This document shows, one piece after another, positions 60,558 through 64,000 of a stretch of 64,000 nucleotides of DNA. The stretch's first letter is position 1. Every line of letters starts with the position of its first letter. The notes below the pieces were generated by a model. It was not told where the DNA came from. It worked only from the letters and a program-made list of their open reading frames with translations, and searched no databases. This DNA is from Rhodamnia argentea (lineage: Eukaryota; Streptophyta; Magnoliopsida; Myrtales; Myrtaceae), in the NCBI RefSeq assembly GCF_020921035.1, contig NC_063158.1, positions 21,686,178 to 21,750,177 of the forward strand, given 5' to 3'. The translations under genes were made by a program, and so were the position numbers.

Positions 60558-62130
60558 ATTTGTCCAGTAAAAGTAAATCTCGAAGTAATGGCCCAAAATT
60601 CAAAACTATGTCGATTTGAAATGCGAGGTCTCATTGAACAGTTATTACGCCGTGATTTTCGTGGAAATGGTAGTTTTAGGGCATAATGAAGCCGTGGGGT
60701 TTAACGAAATTTGATTTCGAAGTGTGGGTTTATCGGAACTAAAATTCTGAACTTGCACGTGCGAGTTACGCGCAATGCACAATACGCTAAACGGTAGAGA
60801 TGAATTTCTGTCGTAGAACGAGTTTAAAGATTGAATACATTGTGAGTCCCGAAAGATCATATTTGTTGCATAAGGTGTTTTACCAATGAGGATTTTGGTT
60901 GGTGTCCGATTAATCTGCATTCACTTTAAAACGTAATGCACATGAGCGATGTTTTCCTTGGAAAGTTGGTAAGGCTGACAGAAACAGTTTCCTAGGTAGG
61001 AAATTGGGAACTACGATCACGAGGTTGAGAGAATTCAAGGGATTCGGCTCTCAGGTCCGTGGTCTAGCTATCCAAAGGGGAAGTGGTATCCGAAGCCAGG
61101 TAGTTTAACAATCACATTTTGTAGGGTTGTGTCCTTGTATGAGTCCTGATGAGTGACATCAAAAACGAAAAGACGGAAAAAGAAAAGAGAGAACTATTTA
61201 GAGGAATTAATTCTTGATGCGAGAAGATTGCGTTTGGTCTTTGTTTATTCGTTCAATAAGGAATTTATCTACATTCTAATTCGTGTGAGCACTTATTGCT
61301 TGCGACGTGTTTGGATGGTGATATTTCCTAATAGTTTCAGTGTAAGAAGGGTGCTGCAACTTTTATAAACTACTTGATAAACATTTCATAACTATAGCAC
61401 TTCATAGCAGAGCTATAACAGACCACAACTGCAGTTCAGCCATAGATTCCTTACTTATCGCTGTAACAAACAGGCTCAAAGATTGATAATAACATGCACT
61501 CAATTCAACATAAGCGAATTTATTTCTTGTGATTGACGAATTATTTCGTATTTCATATTGAATATAATTTTTTTTGTCCATAGATGAGGTATTCTTGCTT
61601 GGACCCTGATCTAGGATCAGGTGCAATCACAACAATTGAATTTAGTGAGATTCACATGGGATTCATAAGACTCACGACTGTGTCCCCCTCTTCTAGATCC
61701 ATCACAAGGGACATAGATTGACCCGTTTTATCGTGGATTAGGTTGAAGGCAAGTACTTGTACTTATATGGTGACCGGTATAACAACACTACTACATTTTG
61801 ATTTGTTGCTGTTAGGATTGCCAAATAGTCAACAGCCGTAAATGCTTGAAGCCTAATTGTACATGAGTAAATTTTTCGTATTCTATATTTTGAAGAACCG
61901 CCAACCCTTTCCATGAGAAAACCAAGCACAATTACCTTATATCATGTCCAAAACGGCAAACTATGTGAAAATATGGAACCTAGTAAACTTGATCTAGACA
62001 AATAGGGTGCAAATTTGGATACGTTTATATGTATGACATATCAATCTTCATTAATCAGGTAATCCTTGCTAGTATCCTTTGATAGACGCAGATGTCCGAC
62101 TGCATTTAACTTATAATGTAGATTATTTGA
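60558..62130. other. Spacer between the LINE and GDSL copy C
   Basis: A copia integrase-type trace lies at about 60840-60950 (minus), a fossil. From about 61195 the sequence is the duplicated GDSL 3' flank seen at 36.1-37.17 kb. I see no gene. Confidence 0.5.
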
Positions 62131-64000
62131 TTAACTTAGGAGCGGGGGAGATGTGAAGCCACCGTAAATCAACTCATTGGTAAAGTGACGATAAGCAGAC
62201 TCGGTCAAGTGAATTCCATCCCAATCGACAAAAGCTGATGGATCTTTGCAGACAGTTGAGCCAGGTTCACCACAGCTTGCTGAAATATTGAAGTTGTATG
62301 GACCGCCTCCTCCACAGCAAGCCCTCAGTGCCCCTCCGGGGAAGCCTGAGCGAATGCACGCGTTAATGTATGAACGGTTTAATCTCCGGGTCTTCAATAA
62401 TTATGAAGTACATCTTCATTTATATCATGTCAAGACTTATTAAAACATGCTATGCAACTACATGTGTGGTCATGTCAATGACATCAACCAAAATGTTCTA
62501 ATATTATCTAGGCGATTTGGTGTACTTTATGTAACTACAACATTTTTTTTTTCATTTGGTTGCTTATTTAGTGTCTCGGACACTTATTAATTTGATTGAC
62601 AATTGCTTATCTCCGGAGTAATTTATAGAGAAACACGCCCAACAAAGGACATACTGTACCTTTGATTGGATGCCATTGAATTGCAAATGGGAAATGAGGG
62701 GTCATAACATTATACTTGTGGAGATATCTACGTATTAGTTAGACATGTTAAACGGGTGAGATCGGGTCAGGGTAAAAAATGGTCCGACCTAAATTTCTTT
62801 ACTAGAAAACAAACCAAGAACAACACTCCACCTCAAACTTTCTCCTAAACTTCCATGAAAAGTCCACATTTGTTATAAGATCGTGTTGGTCACGATACAA
62901 GGCAATAGCAATTTTTCCAAGTTATGTATCTTGCTAAAATCACACCAAATTATGGCATGTTCATAGATTCCAATTGGAGTGAGCACAGGTCGCATAGGCC
63001 TGGCCTTAAGTCTTTTTCGGCCTGCACCCAATAGACCGGGTCTGGAATTTTCAAGCTCGACCTCCAGGCTCACTCGATCCCGGCACAAAAGATAAGGCTG
63101 GTTGGGTCCAGTCCGAGCTTTTGGACTACCCGTCGTTTTTGCTCACTCCTAGGTTCCAACATGCATATCTTTAATAGAAGAAACACTCCACTGTATATTT
63201 GGTCAATTCACTTGGAGCCACACTCCATCACAAATTAATGCTTTAAGATTTGGATTCATTATATTCGTCGATCCAGTTCGTCATCCCATCCTTACTTGCT
63301 CTCTGTTATAAAGAACAATCTTGACTCCAGAGGTAAAGGGAGAAAACTGGGAGGAAAGAAAATAAAATAAGTTGGCTTTCATTTGATGTACAGACCATGT
63401 AAGTCCTTTTATTAATACAAAGTCACATTTACAGATATGGATCTTGATTGTTATTTGAAAAATAAAATCTATGATTACTTATGCGAATGGTGATGGGTGT
63501 GATATGGGGAAAATAAAAGTCATACATCTATGATTTGCGACAAGAGGATTAATTCAAGCAAAAAACATGCATTGTTAATGGAATTCAAGAGTTAAAAAAA
63601 AAAAAAATAGGTGAAGAAAAAGCTCACCGTATTGTTTAGGAGTGCGATAAATAGGTATGGAGGCACCATAATAATCAGCAGACATAATTCTTGCGTCTGA
63701 GTGTATTCTTCTCTCAAATTTTGCAATTCTTGCTTGAGGTAGTCATTGTGATGCTCAGCGAGAGCATTATAAGCGGTGAGACACCCAGCACTTGCGATCG
63801 TACGCCGATAAATTAGGGCTTTGAAACAGAGTTAGAAGCAAGGCAGAGCAGCCTACTAGAAATTGTCCTTGCACCACCATGTCCACCGCTCCTTCTTCTA
63901 TCAGCATCTGCCATGGTTATGATGATTCAAGGAATATAAAGGAGGACAAACAAAAAACAAAAACTTGACAATGGCGAGAAATGATAATAACTATAACAAT
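62131..64000 (-). pseudogene. GDSL esterase/lipase, copy C, partial, exon 4 frameshifted
   Basis: Minus strand, running off the right edge. Exon 5 (62345-62131, 215 nt) codes GFPGGALRACCGGGGPYNFN through DWDGIHLTESAYRHFTNEL to PPLLS and keeps the catalytic Asp and His. Exon 4 (63907-63628) begins MLIEEGAVDMVVQGQFLVGC, as in copy B. It is 280 nt instead of 277 because of a +1 change near 63798 (after AYDR) and a +2 change near 63698 (in the segment equal to EEYPHARIM). The stretch between is out of frame and meets a TAA. After the second change the frame is normal again (ADYYGASIPIYRTPKQYG). Exons 1-3 lie outside the window. The splice signals of exons 4 and 5 are intact, so this is a recently damaged copy. 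Confidence 0.85.

Overview
This window is nuclear DNA from a flowering plant, most likely a woody eudicot. The signs are GT-AG introns, a nuclear-encoded chloroplast ribosomal protein, plant-type protease, lipase and GDSL families, AT-rich intergenic DNA and many small transposons. The GC-cored inverted-repeat elements and the tandem GDSL genes would fit Myrtales, but nothing here proves the order. All exon models were read by eye from splice sites and frame continuity.

Layout. 1-4.2 kb has no clear gene and holds small-transposon debris. 4.29-7.89 kb (+) is a two-exon armadillo-repeat gene whose intron carries two palindromic MITEs. 8.71-18.17 kb (+) is a thirteen-exon gene of the CofD/YvcK (UPF0052) family, like Arabidopsis MEE18; its introns hold a probable Helitron and a Tourist-like MITE with an exact TTA duplication. 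19.8-27.2 kb (+) is a papain-like protease cluster: one intact gene, one 3' fragment and one nearly full-length pseudogene. 29.46-31.01 kb (-) is RPL34, chloroplast ribosomal protein bL34c. A broken first-exon piece of prefoldin subunit 5 lies head to head with it.

32.45-34.23 kb is a very long inverted repeat (about 0.75-kb arms), a foldback-type element. 34.51-35.85 kb (+) is a phospholipase A1-II (class III lipase) gene with one frameshift in exon 1. From 37.2 kb to the right edge, all on the minus strand, is a tandem array of GDSL esterase/lipase genes. Copy A (37.2-42.2 kb) and copy B (49.5-53.8 kb) are intact five-exon genes with identical lengths for exons 2 to 5. Copy C (62.1 kb to the edge) has a broken exon 4, and an orphan, damaged exon 1 lies at 44 kb. 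Copy B has Asn in place of Asp in its GDSL motif.

The GDSL array is interrupted by a Ty1-copia fossil (about 44.4-45.9 kb), a Myb/SANT-like gene remnant (45.9-46.5 kb) and a nearly full-length 5.76-kb LINE (54.79-60.54 kb) with a 14-bp target-site duplication. The window reads as ordinary housekeeping genes on the left and a fast-changing hydrolase region on the right, shaped by tandem duplication, pseudogene formation and transposons. I see no operon-like or defence-like novel system. The most unusual objects are the long foldback element, the GDSL-to-GNSL copy and the exactly bounded LINE.
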